A stretch of 64,000 bases of DNA from Pseudomonas bananamidigenes (GCF_001679645.1 NZ_LRUN01000053.1:21642-85641), one strand, 5' to 3'. Shown: positions 27,598 to 37,809, counted from the first letter of the stretch. Translations and numbers: made by a program. Notes: generated by a model not told the origin, from the letters alone.

Positions 27598-30500
27598 TTA
27601 TGCGGTCTTGTTCAAGGTGATCAACACCGGACCGTTGATCGCCTTGTCGCCCTGATTCGCGACAGCGGCCAATGCGGCCGCATTGCTGTCATGGCTGGTT
27701 TTGTCGGTCAGCAGTTGGCTCAGCAGCGAAGTGGCGACGGCCAGGGAATCGGCGTTTTCGAAGGCCTTCGATGCTTCGTGAAACCGGCTCGACGCTTGCT
27801 CCGGCATGACCGCTTGCCGGCCGATGGCCAGATTCAGCAGCGGCGCCACGTCAAGCACCTGAGCGGTGGCGCCGTCACCCGCCTTGTCGATGGCATAGCA
27901 GACGTCGTCTGTGCGCGCGGCGCCGTGGAGCATCTCATGGATCAAGTCATCCGCTACGACGTCGTGGTTGTAACCATGCTGGATGAAGTGCCGGTTGAGG
28001 CCTCGGGTGTGGATTTCGATAAAGGCAAGATTGCTTCGCTGTTCTGCGCCCGACACGATCCATCGCTGATAGATCTCTCGATTGAAGGCCGCAATATGGC
28101 CGATATCCTTGTAGGCATCGAGGATGAAATTGCTCAGCGAAAAGCCATCGAAATCGGTCCTGATCAGCTTCAGGTACTTCAATACCCGATCACGTGCGTC
28201 CTGCGAGTCGTCCCCCAGAAACATCTTGATGATGAAATTCCGTTCCTGAGTGAAGTCCTGTCCGCTCAAGGCATCGATCGCGTTTTCCACCTTCGTTTTC
28301 ACCCGGGACAGACTGTGCTGCAGCACATGCCGGCTATAACTGAGCGGTAGCGTCTTATCAAATCGAGCCGCGATGAACGGTGCATCGACGCTGAAATTGT
28401 TCAGCTTCGGCCCCCAGGTCCTGCCTGTGCGGTCGAGGGCATACCAGTGAAAATCCTCTCGCGCCGCCAGTACGGTCAGCGTATCGGCGCTTCCCGGATG
28501 TGGACGCCAGGTGCCCTGGACAACGTTCGAGGGATTGCCGAGACGTCGGGCGGGTACGCCCTTCAGATGCCCCAGCTGCGCCTTCGCCACTGCAAGGACT
28601 TGCTGAGCTTCACGGCTCAGACGCAGTCCTCCCCTGTAAACCAGTTTTCCCGTCCCTCGCACTATCGACGGAATGTCGTCCAGCGGATTGAAAATGGAAA
28701 CGCCCGTGCCGACGATGAGTCTGGCCAGACCGGCGAGCGCCGAGGATGTGCGGCTCGCCCTTGTCACGATGGACACCACTTTGGCCCCCGCACCGGCGAA
28801 CATTCCCACGAGTGCGATGGCATCCATCGCGCAACCATAAATACCGTCCACCACCGGGTTGTGTTCACCGGAAGTCAGATCCTGGACGCACTTTTTGAAC
28901 GGTACCGCCAGGTCCACGATATAGGTGGCCACCCGTTCGCCCTTCTCCCGCTCCAGTTCCAGTGTCGTAGGCCGGATCGCAGCCGCTTCAAGCTGATCGA
29001 AAGTCATCAACGGGTGATGGGACACAATCAACTGAGCAATACGAGCCAGTTGCGGCGCCCCGTAATTGCGATATTCGCTTCGCAGCGGGCTGGATTCCGA
29101 CAAGGGTCGAGCCAGCGTTGCCAGCTTGTCGATGATCGCCAGGCTGCAGCTGACCCTGAAGTCATTCGCGACCCCTTCGACGTAGCATTTGAGATTGATC
29201 GGCAGGCGTTCTTCAGGTGTGAAAGGCACATGCGCCCTCCTGTCACCACTGAAGTCCACTCGCGCCGCCAAATCGAGCTTGCCGGAATTGACGATCAGTT
29301 TTCCGAGTTCATCGTTGCGATGGATCTCGCCGCGCAGCGTGAACACTTCATGGCAACTGATCCGTCCTCGGTACGAGACACACATTACGATACCGAAACG
29401 CCCCGTTGCCGCATCCTTGCCCTCTTGACTCTCCACCGGTTCCTCGCGGACCAGAGGTCCTCCGATCGGCGTGGTGCGAGTGATGAGGGCCGACTTTCGA
29501 AGGGTGAAGAACGTGATCTCACCGTTCAGGATTCCTTGCAGTTCAAAGGAAGAAAGCCTGGCCAGCGACCACTTGAGAGTGGTCGCGAGCGCCCTGTTCA
29601 TTTCGCCGAGATAAACATGCAGTTGACGGTGAAATTCAACCTTGTTTGCCGGCATCTTCAGTATTTCCGGATAACGGCTGTAAATGCTCATGACGGCAGG
29701 ATCGTGAAGAACCGGTTGGCGGTGACCGCTGATCCCGGACAGAAGATCCGGAGCAGTACTGTCGGGAAAAACCGCGCGAAAATCCCACTCCTGCTTCAGC
29801 AGATCGCCGGACATGTGCAAATCGACCATCGACATCACGGCAGGTGAAGCGTAAAGGCCCGGGCGCTGCACCAATAATGGCGACTCGAGGAAATCACAGT
29901 CCGGTGCAGCCTGCCGCAGGGCGCCAAGGGCGATGCTTTTGCGATCAGGCAACGGCATGGCATACGCACGGCTGACCTGCGCGAAGTCCTCCACAAACCG
30001 CTGGTAAGCCTGCAGGGCTTTCTGCGTGCCCGCCTGTTCGGCATTGCGCAATTCATCAGGGTCCACGATGCCGTTCATCAATGCCCAGTCCACGATCGGA
30101 TCGATCAGGGCCACGGTGTGCAAATCCGCCAACGCCTGACTGACAGGCTCCAACTGCGCGAAACTCATGATTTGCGCATAGGTCATCACACGCGCAGCGC
30201 CCTGAACGACAGCCTCGACCAGCGCGACGGCGCGGCAGAAGTTCACCCACTCCAGCGAACCGATCAGCACATTGCCTGGCACCTGCCTGACCAGAAACTC
30301 GGGAGCGACCGCTGCCAATACCAGATGAATCGCCAGGGGCGCCGTGTCGTGGGATGCCCAGCGATTGCTGACCATATGCGCACGCAAACCTTCGAGCGCG
30401 ATGGCAGGCGGCCTGCCCAGGTACTCCCTGGCGTATACCTCGTAACTTCCGACAGATTTTCGGCCTTGAACTGTCCCGATCAAAGGATTGATATCCAGCA

Positions 30501-31386
30501 ATATCGCAGTAAGGAGTGCTTGCTCAAGTTGCTGTGGCGCCATGACCTGACCGGGTTCCGCTCCGAACCAGGCTTGCAGCTCTACATACTTTTCTGCGTA
30601 ATTTCGGGAAATCGGATGACTGAGCAGCTTTTTGATAACGGCAGCCGCATTGTCATGTAGTGCAATATCTGAACGCGTCTTGCGAAAAAGACTTTCGAGT
30701 AACCGCTCGTCATCCCCTGTCAGTTCACGTGTGACATCTTTAATGGATTGCCGCTGATCCGATGACAAAACAAACAATGCAGGATCATCGTTGACGATCT
30801 GCCCCCAGTAATTCCCGAGATCGTCCACCGTTGGAAACTCAAATTCGAAACAGGCCAACAGATTTTTGACCTGATCAACGGTTTTCGGCACATCGAAACC
30901 ATGAAAACGCAGCCATTGATCTATGACAATCGCATCATCCAGCCAAACGTAGCCGCCTGAAGTTCTGGCAATGTCGACAATGACCGGCAGCACTTCCTGT
31001 CCCTGGGTAAAGTGCCTGAAATATCCACGCTGCACGAAATCCAGCCAACCGATATCACTCCAGACTTCAAGCTTGCCGTCCGCACCGACACAAATGAGCG
31101 CGTCCTGTTCAATACCGTTCTGGGTCAACGCACTTCTCATGGCCACCGTGTCCATCAGCTTCGACAGCAGTTTCTGTCCAGGTCTGTGGATCCTGTAAAG
31201 CGATGAGCCTTGCTGCAACTCGATCTGATAGTCCCACCATGCGATCGGTGTCTCGGCCGGTGGCGCCTGAAGCCACCGTTTGAGTTCAATCATGACCAGC
31301 TCACGCTCTTTCAGATCAAACTCGTGCTGCCGATCATTCTGATCAACGGCATATTTATTAAACTTCCCTGCCCATACAACACTCAT
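27598..31386 (-). CDS. Large toxin-like protein with C-terminal aspzincin-type metalloprotease signature
   Basis: A 1262-residue protein with no signal peptide or RHS/YD repeats. Residues 1150-1154 read HEMLH and residues 1158-1164 read RTDDVCY. This pair matches the aspzincin (deuterolysin, M35) pattern HExxH followed by xTxDxxY, with Asp1161 as predicted third zinc ligand. A hydrophobic Ala/Gly-rich segment (about residues 850-905) may insert into membranes. The architecture, with a long unique N-terminal region, a hydrophobic middle and an enzyme at the end, resembles large insecticidal or T6SS-delivered toxins of pseudomonads. No secretion gene or immunity gene is adjacent. The start has AAGGTG 5 bases before ATG. 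Only the metalloprotease signature is directly supported. Confidence 0.75.
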   Translation of the reverse strand: MSVVWAGKFNKYAVDQNDRQHEFDLKERELVMIELKRWLQAPPAETPIAWWDYQIELQQGSSLYRIHRPGQKLLSKLMDTVAMRSALTQNGIEQDALICVGADGKLEVWSDIGWLDFVQRGYFRHFTQGQEVLPVIVDIARTSGGYVWLDDAIVIDQWLRFHGFDVPKTVDQVKNLLACFEFEFPTVDDLGNYWGQIVNDDPALFVLSSDQRQSIKDVTRELTGDDERLLESLFRKTRSDIALHDNAAAVIKKLLSHPISRNYAEKYVELQAWFGAEPGQVMAPQQLEQALLTAILLDINPLIGTVQGRKSVGSYEVYAREYLGRPPAIALEGLRAHMVSNRWASHDTAPLAIHLVLAAVAPEFLVRQVPGNVLIGSLEWVNFCRAVALVEAVVQGAARVMTYAQIMSFAQLEPVSQALADLHTVALIDPIVDWALMNGIVDPDELRNAEQAGTQKALQAYQRFVEDFAQVSRAYAMPLPDRKSIALGALRQAAPDCDFLESPLLVQRPGLYASPAVMSMVDLHMSGDLLKQEWDFRAVFPDSTAPDLLSGISGHRQPVLHDPAVMSIYSRYPEILKMPANKVEFHRQLHVYLGEMNRALATTLKWSLARLSSFELQGILNGEITFFTLRKSALITRTTPIGGPLVREEPVESQEGKDAATGRFGIVMCVSYRGRISCHEVFTLRGEIHRNDELGKLIVNSGKLDLAARVDFSGDRRAHVPFTPEERLPINLKCYVEGVANDFRVSCSLAIIDKLATLARPLSESSPLRSEYRNYGAPQLARIAQLIVSHHPLMTFDQLEAAAIRPTTLELEREKGERVATYIVDLAVPFKKCVQDLTSGEHNPVVDGIYGCAMDAIALVGMFAGAGAKVVSIVTRASRTSSALAGLARLIVGTGVSIFNPLDDIPSIVRGTGKLVYRGGLRLSREAQQVLAVAKAQLGHLKGVPARRLGNPSNVVQGTWRPHPGSADTLTVLAAREDFHWYALDRTGRTWGPKLNNFSVDAPFIAARFDKTLPLSYSRHVLQHSLSRVKTKVENAIDALSGQDFTQERNFIIKMFLGDDSQDARDRVLKYLKLIRTDFDGFSLSNFILDAYKDIGHIAAFNREIYQRWIVSGAEQRSNLAFIEIHTRGLNRHFIQHGYNHDVVADDLIHEMLHGAARTDDVCYAIDKAGDGATAQVLDVAPLLNLAIGRQAVMPEQASSRFHEASKAFENADSLAVATSLLSQLLTDKTSHDSNAAALAAVANQGDKAINGPVLITLNKTA

Positions 31387-31508
31387 AAAACACCTTGATT
31401 AAATCAGCCTGCCAATTCAGGACACGCGCAACCTAAACGCCCGAACGTCGGCAATCCAGCAGGTCTGTATTAATTAAAGTTTCCAGGCAAGGACTTTGAT
31501 GAGAAAAC

Positions 31509-32615
31509 TCAGATCAGCCCCCAATCCTCCGAATCTCCTTCGGCTTTATCATCCTGTTGAAGTTTAAGTTTCAGGCGTAACTTGAGATTGTTTATTGAGT
31601 CAGCGTTTTTCAGCGCTTCCTCTTCACTTAAAACACCTTCGACCACCAACTTGAACAGTGCCTCGTCAAAGGTCTGCATCCCGAGTTCAGCCGACTTTTC
31701 CATGATGTTCTTGAGGTCAGCCAACTCGTTGCGTCGAATGAGGTCGGCGATGGTCGCAGTGCCCAGCATCACTTCCACTGCCGCCCGGCGCTGGCCATCC
31801 AGGGTTCGCACCAGCCGTTGAGATACAAACGCCTTCAAGTGATTGCCCAGAGCATGAAGCAACTGCGGACGCCGCTCCTCGGAAAAGAAATTGATGATCC
31901 GGTCCAGCGCCTGGTTGGCGTTGTTGGCGTGCAACGTCGACAACACCAGATGCCCGGTTTCGGCAAACGAAAGCGCATGCTCCATGGTTTCGCGGTCGCG
32001 GATTTCACCGATCAGGACCACATCCGGCGCCTGGCGCAGGGTGTTTTTCAGCGCGGCATGAAAACTGCGGGTGTCGACACCGACTTCGCGCTGATTGATG
32101 ATCGACTTCTTGTGGCGATGGATATACTCGATCGGGTCTTCGATCGTGACGATGTGTCCGCTGCTATGGCGATTGCGATGATCGATCAGTGCGGCCAGGG
32201 ATGTGGACTTGCCCGAGTCGGTGGCACCGACGAACAGGATCAGGCCCTGCTTGAGCATGACCGTTTCAAGCAATACCGAGGGGAGTTTGAGGTCTTCGAA
32301 GCGCGGGATCTCCAGTTTGACGTTACGGATCACGATCGAAACATCGTTACGCTGCTTGAAAATGTTCACCCGGAACCGGCCGATCCCGGTACGGGAAATC
32401 GCCAGGTTCATTTCCAGGTCCCGGTCGAATTCCCGTTGCTGCTCGACGTCCATCAAGGAAGCGGCGACGATGGCTACCTCGCCGGGTTTGAACGGCTGTT
32501 CGCTCAATGGCGTCAGCACACCTTCGAACCGTGCACTGGGCGGCGCCCCCGTGGACAGGAACAGATCCGAGCCGTGCCGGCTCGACAGTTGTTTGAGCAG
32601 TGCGTCGATTTCCAT
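31509..32615 (-). CDS. PilT/PilU-family type IV pilus ATPase
   Basis: A 368-residue retraction-type secretion ATPase. It carries Walker A FVGATDSGKSTS, the Asp box (IEDPIEYIH), Walker B DVVLIGEIRDRETM and the His box (HLVLSTLHANNA). Overall alignment and the longer C-terminal tail favour PilU over PilT. The usual pilT-pilU pair is not here, and no other pilus gene is near, so it is probably an extra paralogue. Walker A has Asp in place of the usual third Gly, which still fits the P-loop pattern. Role: pilus retraction or twitching, if expressed with pilus genes elsewhere. Confidence 0.9.
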   Translation of the reverse strand: MEIDALLKQLSSRHGSDLFLSTGAPPSARFEGVLTPLSEQPFKPGEVAIVAASLMDVEQQREFDRDLEMNLAISRTGIGRFRVNIFKQRNDVSIVIRNVKLEIPRFEDLKLPSVLLETVMLKQGLILFVGATDSGKSTSLAALIDHRNRHSSGHIVTIEDPIEYIHRHKKSIINQREVGVDTRSFHAALKNTLRQAPDVVLIGEIRDRETMEHALSFAETGHLVLSTLHANNANQALDRIINFFSEERRPQLLHALGNHLKAFVSQRLVRTLDGQRRAAVEVMLGTATIADLIRRNELADLKNIMEKSAELGMQTFDEALFKLVVEGVLSEEEALKNADSINNLKLRLKLKLQQDDKAEGDSEDWGLI

Positions 32616-32742
32616 GGCCAGTTACACCTGCGAAGCTTTCAAGGAACACAAGACCGTGCGTCGTGACGCGACGGGCCTTACGGCGTCTACCGCACTAGGA
32701 TAGTAGACGCCGCTTCACCGACCGACGCTCAGGATTGATGTG

Positions 32743-35280
32743 ATGAACGCTGTACCGAACACCCACGACGCCCAGGCATTGATTACCCGCACCGACTGGA
32801 GTCGCAGCCCGCTCGGACACGCCGACACCTGGCCGCAGAGCCTGCGCACTGCGGTGGACATCGTGCTTCATTCGCCGATGCCGATGCTGTTGTTGTGGGG
32901 CCCGCAACTCACCCAGATCTACAACGACGGTTTTGCGCTACTGGCCGGCAGCAAGCATCCTCACGCTTTCGGACAACCGGCACACCAGATATGGCCGGAA
33001 CTTCGGGATTTTACCGACCCGATTTACAGCGCCGTCCTGCAGGGCCAGGTCAGAACCTACAGCGAGCGACGCTTCACCCTGCAACGGGACGGCAAGGATT
33101 CCGACTTCTGGCTGGACCTGACCTACAGTCCGATTCGCGATGAAAGCGCTCAAGTGGCGGGGATTCTGGTCACCGCCATCGAAACCAATGAGCGCCGGCG
33201 CATTGCCCTGGAACTCAAACAACGTTCGGAAGACAGTCTCAAGGCGCAGAAAGAAACCGAAGAGCGCTTGCAACTGGCGCTGGCGGCCACCGATGCGGTC
33301 GGCACCTGGGATTGGGACATCGGCGAAGACCATTTCATCGCCGACGCGCATTTCGCCCAGTTGCACGGTGTCGACCCGGCAATGGCCCGCCAGTTGCCGA
33401 TCAGTGAATACCTGCACGGCGTGCACCCCGAAGACCGCACGCTGATTGCACGCAGCATCAAACATTGCATCACCCACGGCACCGAATACGCCGAGGAATA
33501 CCGCCTGTTGCAAGCCAATGGCGAAGTGCGTTGGGTTTTTGCCCGGGGCCGCTGCTACAAGGATCATCATGGGCGGCCAATGCGTTTCCTCGGCGCGGCA
33601 CTGGACCTGACCGAGCGCAAACACACCGAACAGGCCCTGCGCCAGAGCCAGACCGAATTGCAACTGATCATTAACGCGATGCCGATCCTGATCAGTTACG
33701 TCGACCGCGAAGAACGCTTTCGCCTGAACAACGCCGCCTACCTGGACTGGTACGGGCTCACGCCTCAAGAGCTGTGCGGTCGCACGATTCGCGAGGTGAT
33801 CGGCGAAGAGGCCTATTTCCTGCGGGCACCGTACATTGCAGAGGCCCTGGCCGGCCGGCCCTGCTCGTTCAGCCTGTACACGCCCCATCGCGATGGCAGT
33901 CAGCGCCATGCCCTGATGAACTACCTGCCGCGCCATGGTCCGGACGGAGCCGTGAACGGTTTCTACATTTTCGTGATCGACGAAACCGAGCGCAAAAAGA
34001 CCGAAGAAGCCTTGCGCAACCTCAATGAAACCCTTGAGGAACGCGTCAGTGCGCGCACCGAGCAACTGGCCCGGGCCAACCAGCGTCTGCAGAACGAGAT
34101 GTTCGAACGCGAGCGCGCCGAAGATGCCCTGCGCCACGCGCAGAAAATGGAAGCGGTCGGCCAGCTCACAGGAGGCATCGCGCACGACTTCAACAACATG
34201 TTGACCGGAATCATCGGCAGTCTTGACCTGATGCAGCGCTACATCGCCAGTGGTCGCACCGATGAAATCGGTCGATTCACCGAAGCGGCGGTCTCCTCCG
34301 CCAACCGTGCCGCGGCATTGACCCACCGCCTGCTGGCGTTCTCCCGGCGCCAGTCGCTGGATCGCAAGACGATCGATGTCAACGAATTGATTCATTCGCT
34401 GGAGGATCTGATCCGCCGCACCAAGGGCGACCCCATAGCGCTCAAGTTGCGCCTCGCCGACGGTCTCTGGCCTGTCAGCACCGATGTCAGCCAGCTGGAA
34501 AACGCATTGTTGAATCTGGTAATCAACGCCCGGGATGCGATGCCCCACGGTGGCGAACTGCTGATCGAAACCGCGAATATCTATCTCGACGGTAACGACA
34601 TCACCACGCTGGAACCGGTCAAGGCCGGTGATTACCTGATGCTCGCCGTCAGCGACAACGGCACCGGCATGACGCCGTCGGTGCGCTCCAAGGCATTCGA
34701 TCCGTTCTTCACCACCAAGCCGATCGGTCAGGGGACCGGTCTCGGTTTGTCGATGATTTACGGTTTTGCCCAGCAATCCGGAGGGCACGTAAGCCTGGAC
34801 AGCCTGCCAGGTCAGGGCACCTGCGTGCGCCTGTATTTGCCCCGCCTTCATTCAATCGTGGCGGAACAGGCCGAGACGGCACCGGAAGCGGAGGCAGCCG
34901 TCGTCGCTACCGGTGAAGCGGTGGTTGTGGTCGAAGACGATCCTGCCGTGCGTATGCTGGTGCTGGATCTGCTCAAGGAGCTGGGTTACTGCGCCCACGA
35001 GGCCGAAGATGCCGCGAGCGCCCTGCCCCTGCTGGAATCCGATCTGCGGGTTGACCTGCTGGTGACCGACGTCGGCCTGCCAGGCATGAACGGGCGGCAA
35101 TTGGCGGAGATTGCGCGCCAGCATCGCCCAGGACTCAAAGTGTTGTTCATGACCGGTTATGCGCAGAACGCCGCCGAACGCCAGGGTTTTCTTGAAGACG
35201 GCATGGACATGGTGGCCAAGCCCTTCTCCATCGAACAGCTGGCGGCCAAGATCCGCACGATGCTCAGCCAAACCCCGTGA
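32743..35280 (+). CDS. Hybrid sensor histidine kinase / response regulator
   Basis: An 845-residue cytoplasmic hybrid kinase with no membrane segment. The order is an N-terminal PAS-like sensor (TDWSRSPLGHADTWPQSLRT), two further PAS/PAC units (about residues 165-285 and 300-415), a coiled coil, a HisKA domain with phospho-His481 (GGIAHDFNNMLTG), an HATPase domain (NLVINARDAM, DNGTGM, GTGLGLSMIYGF), and a C-terminal receiver with Asp776 (VTDVGLPGMNG). It is the type with soluble PAS sensing of light, redox or ligands; the signal is unknown. The ATG at 32743 has AGGA upstream. No partner regulator is adjacent. Confidence 0.93.
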   Translation: MNAVPNTHDAQALITRTDWSRSPLGHADTWPQSLRTAVDIVLHSPMPMLLLWGPQLTQIYNDGFALLAGSKHPHAFGQPAHQIWPELRDFTDPIYSAVLQGQVRTYSERRFTLQRDGKDSDFWLDLTYSPIRDESAQVAGILVTAIETNERRRIALELKQRSEDSLKAQKETEERLQLALAATDAVGTWDWDIGEDHFIADAHFAQLHGVDPAMARQLPISEYLHGVHPEDRTLIARSIKHCITHGTEYAEEYRLLQANGEVRWVFARGRCYKDHHGRPMRFLGAALDLTERKHTEQALRQSQTELQLIINAMPILISYVDREERFRLNNAAYLDWYGLTPQELCGRTIREVIGEEAYFLRAPYIAEALAGRPCSFSLYTPHRDGSQRHALMNYLPRHGPDGAVNGFYIFVIDETERKKTEEALRNLNETLEERVSARTEQLARANQRLQNEMFERERAEDALRHAQKMEAVGQLTGGIAHDFNNMLTGIIGSLDLMQRYIASGRTDEIGRFTEAAVSSANRAAALTHRLLAFSRRQSLDRKTIDVNELIHSLEDLIRRTKGDPIALKLRLADGLWPVSTDVSQLENALLNLVINARDAMPHGGELLIETANIYLDGNDITTLEPVKAGDYLMLAVSDNGTGMTPSVRSKAFDPFFTTKPIGQGTGLGLSMIYGFAQQSGGHVSLDSLPGQGTCVRLYLPRLHSIVAEQAETAPEAEAAVVATGEAVVVVEDDPAVRMLVLDLLKELGYCAHEAEDAASALPLLESDLRVDLLVTDVGLPGMNGRQLAEIARQHRPGLKVLFMTGYAQNAAERQGFLEDGMDMVAKPFSIEQLAAKIRTMLSQTP

Positions 35281-35330
35281 CTTGAGGCATAATCCGCGCC
35301 CCGCCGTCACCCCGCTACAGGTATTGCACA

Positions 35331-35606
35331 ATGAAAGCCCAAGCCCGCCACATCCTGGTCAAGACTGCCGATGAGGCTGAAAAACTCAAACAGCGCATCG
35401 CCAACGGTGAAGCGTTCGATGTGCTGGCGAAGAAATTTTCGACCTGCCCGTCCGGCAAGCGCGGCGGCGATTTGGGTGAGGTACGTCCCGGGCAAATGGT
35501 CGGTGCGATCGACGCAGTGATCTTCAAGAAACCGCTGCGCACGGTGCACGGGCCGATCAAGAGCAAGTTCGGCTATCACCTGGTGCAGGTGTTTTTTCGC
35601 GATTGA
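35331..35606 (+). CDS. Parvulin-type peptidyl-prolyl isomerase (PpiC-like)
   Basis: A 91-residue cytoplasmic parvulin: ARHILVKTADEAEKLKQRI, FDVLAKKFSTCPSGKRGGDLG, PGQMVGAIDAVIFKKPL and IKSKFGYHLVQVFFRD. Size and sequence match PpiC. It is a paralogue of the gene at 15661-15942. It follows the sensor kinase by 50 bases and is followed by a strong hairpin. Confidence 0.95.
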   Translation: MKAQARHILVKTADEAEKLKQRIANGEAFDVLAKKFSTCPSGKRGGDLGEVRPGQMVGAIDAVIFKKPLRTVHGPIKSKFGYHLVQVFFRD

Positions 35607-35615
35607 TCCAGTGCC

Positions 35616-35645
35616 CCGAAGGTGCTGCGTCAGCAGCGCCTTCGG
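35616..35645. terminator. Hairpin between convergent ppiC-like and PfkB kinase genes
   Basis: CCGAAGGTGCTGC and GCAGCGCCTTCGG form a 13-bp stem with one G-U pair and the loop GTCA. It lies between the two stop codons and could terminate both transcripts, although no long T-tract follows. Confidence 0.6.
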
Positions 35646-35654
35646 AGATCGGAT

Positions 35655-36590
35655 TTACTCCTTGGGGATCAGTGCTCCAGGAACCTGGATTACCCGACTT
35701 GCCAATCGATGACCGGCGTGTGCCGCCTGTGCCGGGCTGGCGCCGGACAAGCGACTGGCCAGATACGCGGCGCTGAACGAATCCCCCGCTGCCGTGGTGT
35801 CCACCACCTTCTCGACCCTCTGTGCCGGCACTTCGAACGCTTCCCCGTCGCAACGGATCAGACAGGCTTCGGCGCCGCGTTTGAGCACCACTTCCGGCGT
35901 GCCGATCTGCGCGTAATCTTCAAACACGGCGTCACAGTCTTCGAAATGGAACAGCGCCTGTTCGTCGTCCACCGTCAGCAACGCCAGATCGACATAAGGC
36001 AGCACGCTGCGATACGCCGCCCGCGCCTCTTCCACCGAGGCCCACAGCCGTGGCCGGTAATTGTTGTCGAAAACGATCCGCGCATCGCGCTGGCGGGCCT
36101 CAATCAAGGTCTCGATCAGCTTTTCCCGACCCAACGCACCGAGTACCGCAAGCGTGATACCACTGAAATACAACACGTCGTAGTCCGGCAGCGCCGCCAG
36201 GATCGGCGCGGCCGCCGAAGTCGTAAAACAGTCGCGAACGGCCGCCTCGTTGCGCCAGTACAGAAAACGCCGCTCCCCGGCGGCATCGGTCTGGATGCAA
36301 TACAGCCCCGGCAGGCGACCGGGCAAGCGCTGAACGAGATCCAGACCGATGTTTTCGTCGGCCCAACTGCGGCACATGGCGTCACTGAAACTGTCATCGC
36401 CCAGCGCGGTGACGTAATCCACCTGCGCCTTGTCGCCCATGGCGCGAGACAGATAGACCGCCGTGTTCAGCGTGTCGCCGCCGAAGCTCTGTTGCAGGCT
36501 GCCGTCGGCACGTTGCTGAAGCTCGATCATGCACTCGCCGATCAGGGCGATGCGCGGGGTGTTCGGACCCAAAGGACTGAGCGCGTTCAT
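35655..36590 (-). CDS. kdgK: PfkB-family sugar kinase (2-keto-3-deoxygluconate kinase-like)
   Basis: A 311-residue ribokinase-family enzyme. The N-terminal IALIGECMIELQ and FGGDTLNTAVYLSR (substrate binding, PfkB signature 1-like) and the C-terminal VDTTAAGDSFSAAYLASRL (signature 2, with catalytic Asp) are clear and most similar to KdgK. It is the last gene of the minus-strand cluster; its ATG overlaps the stop of the deaminase gene (TGATG). In a D-amino-acid cluster its substrate may be a keto-hydroxy acid made by the deaminase; this is inference. Confidence 0.85.
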   Translation of the reverse strand: MNALSPLGPNTPRIALIGECMIELQQRADGSLQQSFGGDTLNTAVYLSRAMGDKAQVDYVTALGDDSFSDAMCRSWADENIGLDLVQRLPGRLPGLYCIQTDAAGERRFLYWRNEAAVRDCFTTSAAAPILAALPDYDVLYFSGITLAVLGALGREKLIETLIEARQRDARIVFDNNYRPRLWASVEEARAAYRSVLPYVDLALLTVDDEQALFHFEDCDAVFEDYAQIGTPEVVLKRGAEACLIRCDGEAFEVPAQRVEKVVDTTAAGDSFSAAYLASRLSGASPAQAAHAGHRLASRVIQVPGALIPKE

Positions 36591-37809
36591 CAGAAGCAGG
36601 TTTCCATGGTTTCGATCACCGACAACTGCTCGTCCACCAGCAGCCCCACGCGCCATTTATCGAAGGTCAGGCACGGGTGCGAGGTGCCGAAGGAAATGAT
36701 GTCGCCGACGCGCAATTGCACACCCGGTGCCACGGTCATGAACGCATGCTGGTCCATCACCGCAGTCACCTTGCAGGCACCTACATCATCGCCTACCGCG
36801 GGCACCACCCCCGCCTTGTAACGCCGCAAAGGCACCGGCATCCCGGCATCGAAGGCCACGTCACGCTTGCCCAGAGCAATCACCGCGAATCCCGGCTCCG
36901 GCATCGACTGCACGTGGGCCCAGATTTCCAGTGCCGGACGCAGGCCTTCGTGCAGATCGCTGCGACGGTCGAGCACGCAGCACTGCGCCTCTTTGTAGAT
37001 GCCATGGTCATGGGCCACGTAACTGCCCGGACGCAGCACGCTGAGGAAGCGCCCGCCCGCGTTCTGCGCTTCGAACGATTCGGCGATCAGGTCGTACCAC
37101 GCCGAACCCGACGCCGTGATGATCGGCCTGGCGATGGCGAAGGCGCCGCTGTCTTGCAACTGCACCGCCAGGCGCACCAGCGAGGCCGCGAATTCACGGA
37201 TGCCGCTGACGGCGTGATCGCCATGGATCACGCCTTCGTAACCTTCGATACCGGTCAGGGCCAGCGACGGTTGCGCGCCGATGGCCTTGGCCAGTTCGAT
37301 GATTTCCTGCTCGGTACGGCAACCGCAACGGCCGCCGACCACGCCGTACTCGATCATCACGTTCAGGCGCACACCGCGCGATGCGAAATAAGCGCCCAGA
37401 TCGGCGACATTGTCCTGATGGTCGACCATGCAATAGAAGTCAAAGCCTGGATCGGCCGCCAGCAGATCGGCAATCAACGCCATGTTCGGTGTACCGACCA
37501 GTTGATTGGCCATCAACACCCGGCGCACGCCGTGGGCATAGGCGGCGCGGGTCTGCGTGGCGCTGGCCAGGGTGATGCCCCAGGCACCGGCGTCGAGCTG
37601 ACGACGAAACAGCGCCGGGGTCATGCTGGTCTTGCCATGAGGCGCCAGCTCGGCGCGCTGTCGCTGACGAATGTCTGCATCCAGCGGATATTGTGCTCCA
37701 GCGCCTCGCGATGCAGCACCAGCGCCGGCAGGCTGATGTCACGCACCAGTTGCGCACCGAGGACAGCGTCGCCCTTTTCCACGGCAGCAGTGTTGTTGGC
37801 AGTCGTCAT
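36590..37809 (-). pseudogene. PLP-dependent D-amino-acid deaminase (D-threonine aldolase family), frameshifted
   Basis: A fold-type III PLP enzyme of the DSD1/D-threonine aldolase family. The start at 37809 (MTTANNTAAVEKG) has GAGGAG 7 bases upstream. After FVSDS the frame breaks near base 37656. Restoring one G (CAGCGCGCC to CAGCGGCGCC on the coding strand) yields SGAELAPHGKTSMTPALF and a 406-residue protein. The restored segment contains the PLP-binding Lys in HGKT, so the break removes the catalytic residue from the downstream frame. The rest is intact, including GVVGGRCGC and the C-terminal metal-binding SFGTSHPCLTFDKW. It is either a sequencing error or a real inactivation. Confidence 0.88.
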
